A program made the position numbers and the translations under genes. Of a stretch of DNA of 64,000 bases, positions 14,644 through 22,253 are shown one piece after another. Within the stretch, counting starts at the first letter, position 1. Each line of letters starts with the position of its first letter. The DNA is from an uncultured Alphaproteobacteria bacterium (GTDB taxonomy: Bacteria; Pseudomonadota; Alphaproteobacteria; RF32; CAG-239). The stretch is from the NCBI GenBank assembly GCA_934255405.1, contig CAKQNT010000008.1, positions 1-64,000 of the forward strand, in the 5' to 3' direction. The notes beneath the pieces are model-generated. The model was not told the DNA's origin. It saw nothing but the letters and a program-made list of their open reading frames with translations, and made no database searches.

Positions 14644-15177
14644 TTAAGATTCCAGAGTAATATATCGGGGCGGAATTATGCCGTCTTTGATTATAAGCAG
14701 ATAATATGGCACAACAGAAAACCGCAGACCCCGTTTTTCGTCGCATACAGACCAATCTATTGGCGTAGTGCTAATATCATTAATTGAGTCTAGTTTTAGC
14801 AATTGTTCATCCACATTTTGTGGGAGATTCTTGTCTAAATTCGGGGTGATTGCCGGAGAAATATAAATATCTTCAATGTATCCATCTTGTTGCAGGGAAT
14901 CTAAATCTATTGAAAATAAGTCGGCATTTTCAATAAAAGGTTTGAACATGTTGATGCTGTTGTTTGTCCATTTTATTGGTTCTGAAAAGCAACGGATGCC
15001 TCGACTGCGCCCTTTAAAACAATTTTCCATCCATTTGACAATGCCGGCGTGAGAAGTTGCTCCTCCGGAACGTTTGCGGTAATAGCTTAAATCGGCGTCA
15101 GGATTTTTGGCAAATGATAAAATGCCTTGAGATAATGCAAGGTTTCCTTTGGTTATATAATGATAAAGCTTTATCAT
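14644..15177 (-). CDS. Uncharacterised protein (LYHYITKGNLALS type)
   Basis: This 177-residue soluble protein begins at the ATG 15177; longer upstream readings lack support. Recognisable segments are LYHYITKGNLALSQGILSFA, SYYRKRSGGATSHAGIVKWM and GRSRGIRCFSEPIKW. It resembles proteins I associate with uncultured gut alphaproteobacteria, with no assigned function. An N-terminal 'YHYT' followed by RGIR and FSEP recalls toxin-like ADP-ribosyl folds only superficially. It lies alone, opposite to its neighbours, in the accessory stretch between tRNA-Trp and secE. Confidence 0.7.
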   Translation of the reverse strand: MIKLYHYITKGNLALSQGILSFAKNPDADLSYYRKRSGGATSHAGIVKWMENCFKGRSRGIRCFSEPIKWTNNSINMFKPFIENADLFSIDLDSLQQDGYIEDIYISPAITPNLDKNLPQNVDEQLLKLDSINDISTTPIDWSVCDEKRGLRFSVVPYYLLIIKDGIIPPRYITLES

Positions 15178-15446
15178 TTTATTTGCTCCGAAGCTGTGGT
15201 GAATAAATATGGCGCAGTGTAGCATATTTTGCCAATGTGGTAAAGCGATAAAACTTTTAGACAGACGCAGGTTTGTTGCGCGCGCAAAGAATATATTTAT
15301 TGACATCTCAAAAATAATTGACTATGTTTGCGACAATGAACCGGATATATGGCAATATAGCTGGGTGTTTGTGTATTGCAAAGTATATCTTAAATTTTCT
15401 CACCAAGAGTTGTGGGGCGTTTTAATCATTTGTTGGGATAAATTCC

Positions 15447-15644
15447 ATGGCAAAAATCAGTCCGATACAGTTTTTCCGCCAGGTCAAGCAGGAAGTTAAG
15501 AAAGTTACATGGCCAACCAAAAAGGAAGTTATGCAGGCTTCTGTAATGGTAATCGTTATTGTGGCAATTGCCGCAACATTCTTTTTCTTTGTTGATCAGG
15601 TGCTTGGTTGGGGCATGAAGTTAATTTTAGGTCTTGGAGAATAA
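15447..15644 (+). CDS. secE: Preprotein translocase subunit SecE
   Basis: This 65-residue protein has the short bacterial SecE form: an amphipathic N-terminal helix (FFRQVKQEVKKVTWPTKKEV) followed by one transmembrane segment (MVIVIVAIAATFFFFVDQVL). It stabilises SecY in the inner membrane translocon. It sits 3 nt before nusG, the conserved pairing. The ATG at 15447 follows a weak site. Confidence 0.97.
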   Translation: MAKISPIQFFRQVKQEVKKVTWPTKKEVMQASVMVIVIVAIAATFFFFVDQVLGWGMKLILGLGE

Positions 15645-15647
15645 TCT

Positions 15648-16178
15648 ATGGAACCGCGTTGGTATGTTGTGAATGTTCACTCCGGTTGCGAGAAAAAAGT
15701 TGCCGAATCGATTAAGGAACAAGCTGTTATCAAAAAAATGGATGACAGAATTTTTGATGTTTTGATCCCGACGGAAGAAGTTGTGGAAGTTAAAAAAGGC
15801 GCTAAAGTTACCTCTGAACGCAAGTTTTTCCCCGGATATATTCTGGTTAAGATGGTGATGAGCGACGATGCATGGCATCTGATTAAGAATAATCCTAATG
15901 TGAGCAATTTTTTGGGTGCTCGCAACAAGCCTTATCCGATTACAGAAGCCGAGGCTCAGCGTATTATTACTCAAATGCAGGAAGGTGTTGAGCGTCCGCA
16001 GACCGTGGTTAGCTTTGAAATCGGTGAGCAGGTTCGCGTGTGCGATGGACCGTTTGCCTCTTTTGTCGGCTTGGTTGAAGAAGTTGACGCCGAAAAGGCC
16101 AGAGTTAAAGTTTCGGTTTCTATCTTTGGGCGTGCTACTCCGGTTGAGCTGGAATATAATCAGGTAGAAAGAGTGTAG
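15648..16178 (+). CDS. nusG: Transcription termination/antitermination protein NusG
   Basis: This 176-residue protein has the NGN domain (RWYVVNVHSGCEKKVAESI, then FFPGYILVKMVM) and a C-terminal KOW domain (GEQVRVCDGPFASFVGLVEEVD). It binds RNA polymerase, suppresses pausing, and couples with Rho or ribosomal S10. Length and domain order are standard. It is co-transcribed with secE. Confidence 0.98.
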   Translation: MEPRWYVVNVHSGCEKKVAESIKEQAVIKKMDDRIFDVLIPTEEVVEVKKGAKVTSERKFFPGYILVKMVMSDDAWHLIKNNPNVSNFLGARNKPYPITEAEAQRIITQMQEGVERPQTVVSFEIGEQVRVCDGPFASFVGLVEEVDAEKARVKVSVSIFGRATPVELEYNQVERV

Positions 16179-16196
16179 TTTTTAGCCATAGGCGAA

Positions 16197-16703
16197 ATGA
16201 AAATGTTTAAGAATCTGCTAAATGAATTTAAAAAATTTGCAATGCGCGGCAATGTCATTGACATGGCTGTCGGTATTATCATTGGTGCCGCTTTTGGTAA
16301 AATTGTAGATTCTTTAGTTAAAGATGTGATTATGCCGCCAATCGGCTTGCTGCTGGGTAAAGTTGATTTTACTAATTTGTTTGTGGTGCTGAAGTCCGGT
16401 GTGACACCGGCTCCGTATCCGTCTTTGAGCGCGGCTCAGGCAGCAGGAGCAGTGACTTTGAATCTGGGGCTGTTTGCAAATGCGGTAATTAGCTTTTTGA
16501 TTGTGGCTTTTGCGGTGTTTATCCTGATTAAGGCGCTGAATGAGTTGCAAGCAAAAATGGAAGCCAAAGAACAAAAAGAGGAAAGGATCACAGTTAAGGT
16601 TTGCCCTTATTGTTGTAGTGAGATTGCAATTAATGCGACGCGTTGTCCGCATTGCACCTCTGAGCTTCAGGCGGAACCGACAAAAGCCTGTAAGAAGAAA
16701 TAA
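16197..16703 (+). CDS. mscL: Large-conductance mechanosensitive channel MscL with C-terminal zinc ribbon
   Basis: The first 120 residues are a typical MscL subunit: an N-terminal helix (LLNEFKKFAMRGNVIDMAVG), TM1 with the GIIIGAAFGKIVDSLV pore helix, a periplasmic loop and TM2 (VISFLIVAFAVFILIKAL). It forms a homopentameric inner-membrane pore opened by hypo-osmotic tension. The C-terminal tail adds a two-knuckle zinc ribbon, CPYCCSEI and CPHCTSEL (about residues 138-158), as in a subset of MscL proteins. It follows nusG by 18 nt and precedes a strong hairpin, so it probably ends this transcript. Confidence 0.95.
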   Translation: MKMFKNLLNEFKKFAMRGNVIDMAVGIIIGAAFGKIVDSLVKDVIMPPIGLLLGKVDFTNLFVVLKSGVTPAPYPSLSAAQAAGAVTLNLGLFANAVISFLIVAFAVFILIKALNELQAKMEAKEQKEERITVKVCPYCCSEIAINATRCPHCTSELQAEPTKACKKK

Positions 16704-16707
16704 TTTG

Positions 16708-16735
16708 AAAAGCTCCGTAGTTCGGAGCTTTTTTT
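16708..16735. terminator. Bidirectional terminator, mscL/anmK
   Basis: AAAGCTCCG/CGGAGCTTT with a TAGTT loop, followed by T runs on both strands. It overlaps the last codons of the convergent anmK gene. Confidence 0.9.
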
Positions 16736-18020
16736 ATGCCGCTTGTGACCATAGTTGCGTATTGTTGCCTCCGGGGCGAGCTATGGTTCCGCATATTGTC
16801 GGGGATTTGCATCCGGTGGTGGCCGGAATGGTAAAAGCCTCTTGTTTTAGAAAGCATTTGGCCATATCTGCAAAAATGCGAGCTTCCATATATTTTCCGG
16901 AAATGCCATATTTATCAGCCATGACGATTTGGGCTTCTGGCACGGCTAAGGATTTGAAAATATTTTTGTGATTAAATAAAACCTCGGCCTTGCCCTGAAG
17001 CAAATTAATAAAATCTTGGAGAATAATCGGATTGTTCCAGCCGCCGCCAAACAGTAAAAAGTTTTTGGGACGCGCTAAATTAAAGGGAGTGTAGCGCAGG
17101 CTGTATACAAATATGTAGGCGCTGAAAAATTCGGCGGTGCGGATGCGGTCTGCAAAACTAAGCCGCGAATCGGTGAGCTCGGGAATAATCTGATACCATG
17201 CGGGGTCTGATGACTTTGGCGGCGTGGTGAACAAGAAATTGCTGCCGTTTTTGGCGGGAACGGATTTGTCGAACAAAGCGTGAAGAAGTTCAAAATTAAT
17301 GTGTCCGTTTTGTCCGAATTTGCCATCAAAGTCACAAGGGGAGTTTTGTTCGGTGCGAGCCAGATAGTCGACAAAATGGTTAAAGGGACCGGTATCCCAG
17401 CCGGCGCAATGTACGCTTTTATCATTTAAGTCTTCTGATATGATGGAAATGTTTCCGGTGTTGCCGCCATTGCAAAAAGCGACCGGAAATACGCCTTTTT
17501 TTTGCAGCTTTGCGGAAATATGCAGGTTGTGAATCGGGGCTAAAGGAGCACCTTCGCCGCCGTTTTTGATATCGGCGGAGCGAAAATCAAAAATAACCGG
17601 AATGTTTAAGATGTCTGCAAGCATTTGTCCGCTGCCGATTTGTATAGAGCAGGGCTTTTCTCCTTTGTGGCAGATGGAGGGCGGGCGGTGGTAGCAGGTT
17701 TGTCCATGAAAACCGATGGCGTCAATAGAAGCGGCATCGAGACCTGATTTTTGCAACAGTTCGTTGACGGTTTGGGCAACCAGTTTTATATAGCTATCGT
17801 GTAAGGCTAAAATTTGTTGGGGAGAATTATCGTAAATTTGGCGAATATTGCCATTGTTGTCGGCAAGCTCTGTTTTTAGGCGGCGAAAATCGTCGGCCAT
17901 CATCGGAGGAATTGGCAGGCTGTGCCCGCAAATGTCATTAATGTCGTTGTTGTTAAATTCACTTAGGACGGCGTCTACGGCATCCAGTGAATTTCCGGTC
18001 ATTATTCCGATGCATTTCAT
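16734..18020 (-). CDS. anmK: Anhydro-N-acetylmuramic acid kinase-like protein
   Basis: This 428-residue protein has the AnmK fold signatures: IGIMTGNSLDAVDAVL at the N terminus, GFHGQTCYHRPP, SIQIGSGQMLADILNIPVIFDFRSADI, GGEGAPLAPIHN, NGGNTGNISII and GWDTGPFNHFVDYLA. AnmK phosphorylates and hydrates 1,6-anhydroMurNAc in murein recycling. It is longer than usual (about 370), and the typical 'PPKSTGRE' loop reads PPKSSDPAWY, so it belongs to a divergent subfamily and substrate preference may differ. The gene runs opposite to the ribosomal cluster. Murein recycling would link it to the LD-carboxypeptidase at the window start. Confidence 0.85.
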   Translation of the reverse strand: MKCIGIMTGNSLDAVDAVLSEFNNNDINDICGHSLPIPPMMADDFRRLKTELADNNGNIRQIYDNSPQQILALHDSYIKLVAQTVNELLQKSGLDAASIDAIGFHGQTCYHRPPSICHKGEKPCSIQIGSGQMLADILNIPVIFDFRSADIKNGGEGAPLAPIHNLHISAKLQKKGVFPVAFCNGGNTGNISIISEDLNDKSVHCAGWDTGPFNHFVDYLARTEQNSPCDFDGKFGQNGHINFELLHALFDKSVPAKNGSNFLFTTPPKSSDPAWYQIIPELTDSRLSFADRIRTAEFFSAYIFVYSLRYTPFNLARPKNFLLFGGGWNNPIILQDFINLLQGKAEVLFNHKNIFKSLAVPEAQIVMADKYGISGKYMEARIFADMAKCFLKQEAFTIPATTGCKSPTICGTIARPGGNNTQLWSQAA

Positions 18021-18118
18021 TATGGTTCTCCATATTATAGAAGGTTAGTAATATGGTAAAATAAAAGTTTTAAATTTTTATAAACACAATCAAATATATT
18101 GGCGCAAATACAAAAAAC

Positions 18119-18147
18119 AACCCCCGATGTTTGAAATCGAGGGTGTT
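18119..18147 (-). terminator. Terminator of the frameshifted minus-strand gene
   Basis: On the minus strand ACCCTCGAT-TTCAAAC-ATCGGGGGT forms a 9-bp stem followed by TGTTTTTTG. It lies just after the stop at 18157. Confidence 0.85.
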
Positions 18148-18156
18148 TTTTAGGGG

Positions 18157-18662
18157 TTAGACCAGTTCTGCGGAAATGGTCTTTTTCTTCTTGTTGTAGC
18201 CGGTCAGGCGGCAACTTACAACTGCGCCGTGGGAGAGATGGTGATCTCGTCTGATGTGGCAATGCACATTTTTCCCAAGAGCAATCAGCAGCTGCTTGCC
18301 TTTTTTTGCCTCCGTTATTACTTTGCCGGCTACCGTGCTTCCGATAGGGTGTTCGGCAATGTAGAGATCAGTCGGCAAGTTCAGAGGCTCTACCTCAATG
18401 AGGTTCTCCTGATAGGAGTATCCGCTTTTACGTCGCTCCCGCTTGATCGGGAGATTTTAATTTCCCAGAAATCTCCTGTTTTGAAGATTTTGTGGGGATT
18501 TAACTGCGAAGTTTTGGGCACATGATAGGTGCCAATATAATTTTCACCATAAAGGTTGGTGATGGTGAAAATTACTTCGCTGTCCGACACTAATTTAACC
18601 TGACTGTTGTAGGCCAGATTGTTGCTTGCGGTGAAGCCGTAAGCGGTTTTTGTTGTTTCCAT
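18157..18662 (-). pseudogene. S1/OB-like protein gene with a one-base frameshift
   Basis: Two adjacent minus-strand frames belong together. The first begins at the ATG 18662 (METTKTAYGFTASNNLAYNS) and holds one OB-like unit ending FKTGDFWEIKIS. The second, in a shifted frame, reads PIKRERRKSGYSYQENL, then IEVEPLNLPTDLYIAEHPIG and STVAGKVITEAKKGKQLLIA, an S1-like unit. The shift maps to the CCC near 18440-18450; one extra base would restore a single protein of about 168 residues. It may be a pseudogene, a sequencing error or programmed slippage. RNA-binding is inferred from the S1-like spacing of strands and basic residues. Confidence 0.6.
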
Positions 18663-18814
18663 ATTATATTTTTTTAATGATTTCGTGGAAATCCGGATGC
18701 TTAAAATAACTATCCAGAATAATAAATTTATGTCGGCATTATAAATTATAAAAAGCAAAAAAGCAACATTTTTAGACAAAAAATGCAAAAATAAATCAGG
18801 CGATGAAAAAATAC

Positions 18815-18842
18815 TTGCAAAAAGAAAACATTGTGATATACA
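18815..18842 (+). promoter_or_regulatory. Promoter of rplKA
   Basis: TTGCAA (18815-18820), a 16-bp spacer and TATACA (18837-18842) follow the same AAAAAATACTTG block seen before tRNA-Trp. About 100 nt of leader follow (GTGGGAGACCGGCCATGGTC region), probably structured. Confidence 0.65.
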
Positions 18843-18944
18843 AAAGCCACGTTGAGAAGGAATCTGTCCGCTCGGCGTTTTGTGTTAATATTCGTGGGAG
18901 ACCGGCCATGGTCTTGAACCACGATCCTATCAAAGGGTATGAAA

Positions 18945-19382
18945 ATGGCTAAATCTAAAAAAAGAATTTTAGGCTTAATCAAACTTCAGATTCCCGCAGG
19001 TAAAGCTAACCCGTCTCCACCGGTTGGTCCTGCTCTGGGTCAGAAGGGCTTGAACATTATGGAGTTCTGCAAAGCGTTTAATGCAGCTACTCAGAAATTG
19101 GAACCCGGTATTCCGGTTCCGGTTGTAATTACCGCTTATGAAGACAAATCTTTTACTTTTGTTACCAAACTTCCTCCGGTTGCTTATTATTTGAAAAAAG
19201 CCGCCAATGTGAAGTCTGCTTCTAAAGAGCCCGGCAAAACCGTTGCCGGTCAGGTAACTATTGCTCAGGTTAAGGAAATCGCTGAGGCTAAAATGCCGGA
19301 TTTGAACTGCTCTACTGTTGAAGCAGCGATGAATATGGTTAAAGGTCAGGCCGTTTCTATGGGTATTAAGGTTGTGGAGTAG
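18945..19382 (+). CDS. rplK: 50S ribosomal protein L11
   Basis: The protein of 145 residues has the L11 hallmarks: KLQIPAGKANPSPPVGPALG with the PPVGPALGQ loop, NIMEFCKAFNA, and a C-terminal RNA-binding domain (PDLNCSTVEAAMNMVKGQAV). It binds the GTPase centre of 23S rRNA. I use the ATG at 18945, because the AGGG site lies 7 nt upstream; an ATG at 18939 would be only 1-2 nt from that site. rplA follows after 4 nt. Confidence 0.98.
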   Translation: MAKSKKRILGLIKLQIPAGKANPSPPVGPALGQKGLNIMEFCKAFNAATQKLEPGIPVPVVITAYEDKSFTFVTKLPPVAYYLKKAANVKSASKEPGKTVAGQVTIAQVKEIAEAKMPDLNCSTVEAAMNMVKGQAVSMGIKVVE

Positions 19383-19386
19383 TGTT

Positions 19387-20070
19387 ATGTCCGGAAAAAG
19401 AATCGTAAACGCTTATAAGACAGTTAATAAAGAGCAGGCTTATGCCCTGAATGAAGCTGTTAAAATCGTTAAATCTAACGCTACTGCAAAATTTGACGAA
19501 ACCATTGATATTGCTATTAACCTCGGCGTTGACCCGAAATATGCTGACCAGATGGTTCGCGGTGTATGCGCTTTGCCGCATGGTACCGGTAAGACCGTTC
19601 GTGTTGCTGTATTTGCTCAGGGTGAAAAAGCTGATGAGGCAAAAGCTGCTGGTGCAGATATCGTTGGTGCAGAAAATTTGGTTGACTCTATCCTCTCTGG
19701 TAAAGTTGACTTTGATCGCTGCATTGCCACTCCTGATATGATGGGTATGGCTGGCCGCGTAGCCCGCGTTTTGGGTCCCAAAGGTTTGATGCCAAACCCG
19801 AAATTGGGTACAGTTACCACTGATGTTGCCAATGCTGTTAAGAAAGCAAAAGCCGGTGAAGTTCAGTATCGTGTTGAAAAAAATGGTATTGTTCATGCCG
19901 GTATCGGTAAGGCTTCTTTCTCTGAAGAGCAAATCTTGGAGAATGCAAAAACCTTTATCGATGCTATTCTTAAGGCTAAACCCGCTGGAGCCAAAGGAAC
20001 TTATATGAAGAAGATTTCTTTGAGCAGTACTATGGGAGTTGGCATCAAAGTTGATAGTTCGGCTTTGTAA
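19387..20070 (+). CDS. rplA: 50S ribosomal protein L1
   Basis: This 227-residue protein contains FDETIDIAINLGVDPKYADQ, GTGKTVRVAVFAQG, a PDMMG segment and GPKGLMPNPKLGTVT, the conserved L1 signature. It forms the L1 stalk at the ribosomal E site and in many bacteria represses its own operon by binding the leader. An ATG at 19372 would overlap rplK; 19387 matches the family start (MSGKRIVNAYKTV). A terminator array follows. Confidence 0.98.
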   Translation: MSGKRIVNAYKTVNKEQAYALNEAVKIVKSNATAKFDETIDIAINLGVDPKYADQMVRGVCALPHGTGKTVRVAVFAQGEKADEAKAAGADIVGAENLVDSILSGKVDFDRCIATPDMMGMAGRVARVLGPKGLMPNPKLGTVTTDVANAVKKAKAGEVQYRVEKNGIVHAGIGKASFSEEQILENAKTFIDAILKAKPAGAKGTYMKKISLSSTMGVGIKVDSSAL

Positions 20071-20141
20071 TTTGAGGGGTTCTGCAAAAACGCTTTCATA
20101 CTTGTTGGTTTTTCGCTCGTGTACCTGCGTTATTCGTACAC

Positions 20142-20490
20142 GTCGCTTAAAACCACCGGCGTAGCAAAGCATTTTATCAGAACCGTCGGATTTCAGAAAG
20201 AGGAGTTTCGGCTCCTCTTTTTTTTGTTTGTCGCTTAAAACCACCGGCGTAGCAAAGCATTTTATCAGAACCGTCGGATTTCAGAAAGAGGAGCTTTGGC
20301 TCCTCTTTTTTTGTTTGTCGCTTAAAACCACCAGCGTAGCAAAGCATTTTATCAGAACCGTCGGATTTCAGAAAGGGGAGTTTCGGCTCCTCTTTTTTTG
20401 TACACGTCGCTCGTGACTTTCGGCGCAGCAAGCCTGCTTATCAAATTCGTTAAGGTTAAAGAGGGGTTTCGGCTCCTCTTTTTTGTTTGT
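20142..20490 (+). repeat. Four tandem ~88-bp units, each ending in a terminator hairpin
   Basis: Units start with GTCGCT at 20142, 20230, 20317 and 20406 (spacings 88, 87, 89). The first three are nearly identical (GTCGCTTAAAACCACCGGCG, GTAGCAAAGCATTTTATCAG, AACCGTCGGATTTCAGAAAG blocks); the fourth is diverged. Each ends with AAAGAGGAG-loop-CTCCTCTTT and a T run, at 20197-20225, 20285-20313, 20372-20400 and 20457-20485. Peptide frames within it are artefacts of the repeat. Confidence 0.9.
20197..20225 (+). terminator. First of four tandem terminators after rplA
   Basis: AAAGAGGAG-TTTCGG-CTCCTCTTT followed by TTTTT. This would end the rplKA transcript, and the next three copies repeat the signal. 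Confidence 0.85.
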
Positions 20491-20499
20491 AAAAAATGC

Positions 20500-20528
20500 T
20501 TGACTTTTAGAGAGTAAGAGTTTATTAA
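20500..20528 (+). promoter_or_regulatory. Promoter of rplJL
   Basis: TTGACT (20500-20505), a 17-bp spacer and TATTAA (20523-20528), preceded by AAAAAATGC. It lies directly after the last terminator. Confidence 0.65.
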
Positions 20529-20529
20529 G

Positions 20530-20778
20530 ACTTTCACAAGGATGCATATGCATCTGACCTGTCCAAGACTGCCGGTGATCGTGAGGTCTTAAATATCCAG
20601 CATAGACGGAGTAAGTGAGATTTTATTTAAATCAATTTTTTCTCCATGGGCAGATTTAGGTCCCGTCAGGGCGGCTCAGGGGAGAAAGCTTTTCTCCAGA
20701 TATGTTCCGGTCTTGGCGGATATGTTAAAGTAATAACATATGCCGAATTTTGGTGTATGTGAAATTTGGAGATAACAA
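20530..20778 (+). promoter_or_regulatory. rplJL leader, probable L10 autoregulatory region
   Basis: The 250-nt untranslated leader includes the CCAGCATAGACGGAG element and a GGAGAAAGCTTTTCTCC hairpin. Leaders of this length before rplJ usually bind the L10(L12)4 complex for feedback control. The exact structure is not derived here. Confidence 0.5.
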
Positions 20779-21255
20779 GTGAACCGCGAAGAAAAAGCAC
20801 AACTGCTCAGCGAGCTGAACGAGCTGTTCTCAAACTCTGAAATCGTTGTAGTTTCTCACTACAAAGGTCTCACCGTTGGAGAAGTTTCTGAGTTAAGAAA
20901 CAATATTCGTAAAGCCGGTGCTGGGTTCAGAGTTACTAAAAACCGGATTACTCGTCTTGCTCTTAAAGGTACCAAGTTTGAAAATCTGGCTGATTTGTTT
21001 ACCGGTCCGACCGCTATTGCGTTCGCAAATGACCCGATTTCAGCTTGTAAAGCTTGTGTTGAATTTGCTAAAAACAATGAGAAATTGATTGTTATGGGCG
21101 GCGCTATGGGAACTGGTGTTCTCTCTGTCGACGAGATTAACAAATTGGCTACTATTCCGTCTTTGGACGAATTGCGCGCCAAAATCATTGGTTTGTTGCA
21201 GGCTCCTGCTGCTCAGTTGGCAAGAGTTACCAAGGCTTATTCAGAGAAAGAATAG
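20779..21255 (+). CDS. rplJ: 50S ribosomal protein L10
   Basis: This 158-residue protein starts at a GTG after TTGGAGA. It has the L10 N-terminal rRNA-binding domain (VVSHYKGLTVGEVSELRNNI, RKAGAGFRVTKNRI) and ends in a helical tail (AKIIGLLQAPAAQLARV) that carries L7/L12 dimers. It forms the base of the ribosomal stalk. The next gene encodes its partner L7/L12. Confidence 0.97.
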   Translation: MNREEKAQLLSELNELFSNSEIVVVSHYKGLTVGEVSELRNNIRKAGAGFRVTKNRITRLALKGTKFENLADLFTGPTAIAFANDPISACKACVEFAKNNEKLIVMGGAMGTGVLSVDEINKLATIPSLDELRAKIIGLLQAPAAQLARVTKAYSEKE

Positions 21256-21318
21256 TTTTTCTGTTTGCTGAAGCAAGATTGAATAACAACTGTTTAATTT
21301 ATTTATTGGAGAAAAAAA

Positions 21319-21690
21319 ATGGCCGATTTAGCCAAATTAGTTGATGAATTGTCTGCTTTGACCGTTATGGAAGCAGCTGACCTGTCTAAAATGTTGGAAG
21401 AAAAGTGGGGCGTTTCTGCTGCCGCTGCTGTTGCTGTTGCTGCCGGTGGTGCTGCCGGTGCTGCCGCTGCTGAAGAGAAAGACGAATTTGACGTAATTCT
21501 CGCTGAAGCCGGTGCCAACAAAATTAACGTTATTAAAGAAGTTCGTACCATTACCGGTCTGGGCTTGAAAGAAGCTAAAGACTTGGTAGACGGCGCTCCG
21601 AAGACTGTTAAAGAGGGCGTTGCCAAAGCTGAAGCTGAAGAAATGAAGAAGAAATTGGAAGAGGCTGGGGCTAAGGTTGAGCTCAAGTAA
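21319..21690 (+). CDS. rplL: 50S ribosomal protein L7/L12
   Basis: This 123-residue acidic protein has an N-terminal dimerisation helix pair (LAKLVDELSALTVMEAADLS), an Ala-rich hinge (AAAAVAVAAGGAAGAAAAEE) and the C-terminal domain (NVIKEVRTITGLGLKEAKDL, VDGAPKTVKEGVAKAEAEE) that recruits translation GTPases. AT-rich spacer and GGAG precede the ATG. Confidence 0.98.
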   Translation: MADLAKLVDELSALTVMEAADLSKMLEEKWGVSAAAAVAVAAGGAAGAAAAEEKDEFDVILAEAGANKINVIKEVRTITGLGLKEAKDLVDGAPKTVKEGVAKAEAEEMKKKLEEAGAKVELK

Positions 21691-21698
21691 TTTACTGA

Positions 21699-21823
21699 GA
21701 AACTCGCTATAACGGCGACTAATCGTAAAAATAAGAAAAAGCTGAAAATTCATGTACTACTGTGTACACTAGGATTTTCAGCTTTTTCATTTTTACTTCT
21801 ATTCGCTCGCTCTATCGAGTTTC
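21699..21823. repeat. Nested palindrome, family copy A (after rplL)
   Basis: Outer arms GAAACTCG (21699-21706) and CGAGTTTC (21816-21823); middle arms GTAAAAAT/ATTTTTAC; inner arms AAAAAGCTGAAAAT/ATTTTCAGCTTTTT; core TC-ATGTAC-TACTG-TGTACA-CT. It lies just after rplL and may also terminate that transcript. Confidence 0.8.
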
Positions 21824-21838
21824 TTTGAGATTGTGCAG

Positions 21839-21935
21839 GCGGTTGAAATTCATGTACGTTAGTGTACACTAAAATTTCAACCGCTTTGTTTTTAACTCTA
21901 TCTAAACCATTCTGCGAAGTTTGCGATGCGGAGGT
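21839..21935. repeat. Nested palindrome, family copy B
   Basis: GCGGTTGAAAT (21839-21849) pairs with ATTTCAACCGC (21874-21884) around the core TC-ATGTAC-GTTAG-TGTACA-CT. The right flank (TTTTTAACTCTATCTAAACC) matches the right flank of copy F. It is joined to copy A by TTGAGATTGTGCAG. Confidence 0.75.
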
Positions 21936-22022
21936 TGAGGTTTTCAGCTTTTTTATCAGCATTTTATGTCAAAAATTAGGTAAGCTGTTTATAGAATGTG
22001 CTACATCATATTGTTTTTACAC

Positions 22023-22052
22023 ATATTATCGTTTATCGATAAACGATAATAT
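22023..22052. repeat. Perfect 30-bp palindrome
   Basis: ATATTATCGTTTATC is followed directly by its exact reverse complement. It has no loop, so it is more like a protein-binding dyad or cruciform than an RNA terminator. It lies 59 bp before a 20-bp minisatellite. Confidence 0.85.
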
Positions 22053-22110
22053 ACGTGAGATAAAGAATGGGGGTGAGGTAAAGTAAGATAAGGTAGTACG
22101 AGGCAATACG

Positions 22111-22170
22111 AAGTAATATGAGGTAATACGAAGTAATATGAGGTAATACGAAGTAATATGAGGTAATACG
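22111..22170 (+). repeat. 20-bp minisatellite, three perfect copies
   Basis: The unit AAGTAATATGAGGTAATACG occurs three times without mismatch, with degenerate copies on both sides (from about 22081 to 22185). Each unit is itself two related 10-mers. It lies in non-coding DNA. Confidence 0.9.
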
Positions 22171-22215
22171 AGGTGTAATGTATAACTTGAGAATTTAGAT
22201 GTGGGGAGTAGAGAT

Positions 22216-22251
22216 AAAAATACCTCTTTGCCGCAAGGCAAAGAGGTTTTT
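22216..22251. terminator. Bidirectional terminator at the 3' end of the membrane protein gene
   Basis: CCTCTTTGCC-GCAA-GGCAAAGAGG, a 10-bp stem with a GNRA loop, flanked by A and T runs. It serves the minus-strand gene ending at 22254. Confidence 0.9.
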
Positions 22252-22253
22252 GT

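Noticed and set aside
14549..14755. A separate small minus-strand gene
   Set aside because: It overlaps the better-supported 177-residue gene in another frame and lacks a start signal.
15209..15499. A 96-residue protein with CxxC upstream of secE
   Set aside because: It overlaps the start of secE and the 5' end of the minus-strand gene, with no ribosome site.
20142..20490. CRISPR array
   Set aside because: Units are contiguous 88-bp copies with terminators, without alternating unique spacers.
20177..20553. Small peptides with GFKR/CYAGG repeats near rplJ
   Set aside because: They are translations of the terminator repeats on the opposite strand.
22111..22170. CRISPR array or iterons of an origin
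   Set aside because: The 20-bp units abut with no spacers, and no initiator gene or DnaA boxes are seen nearby.
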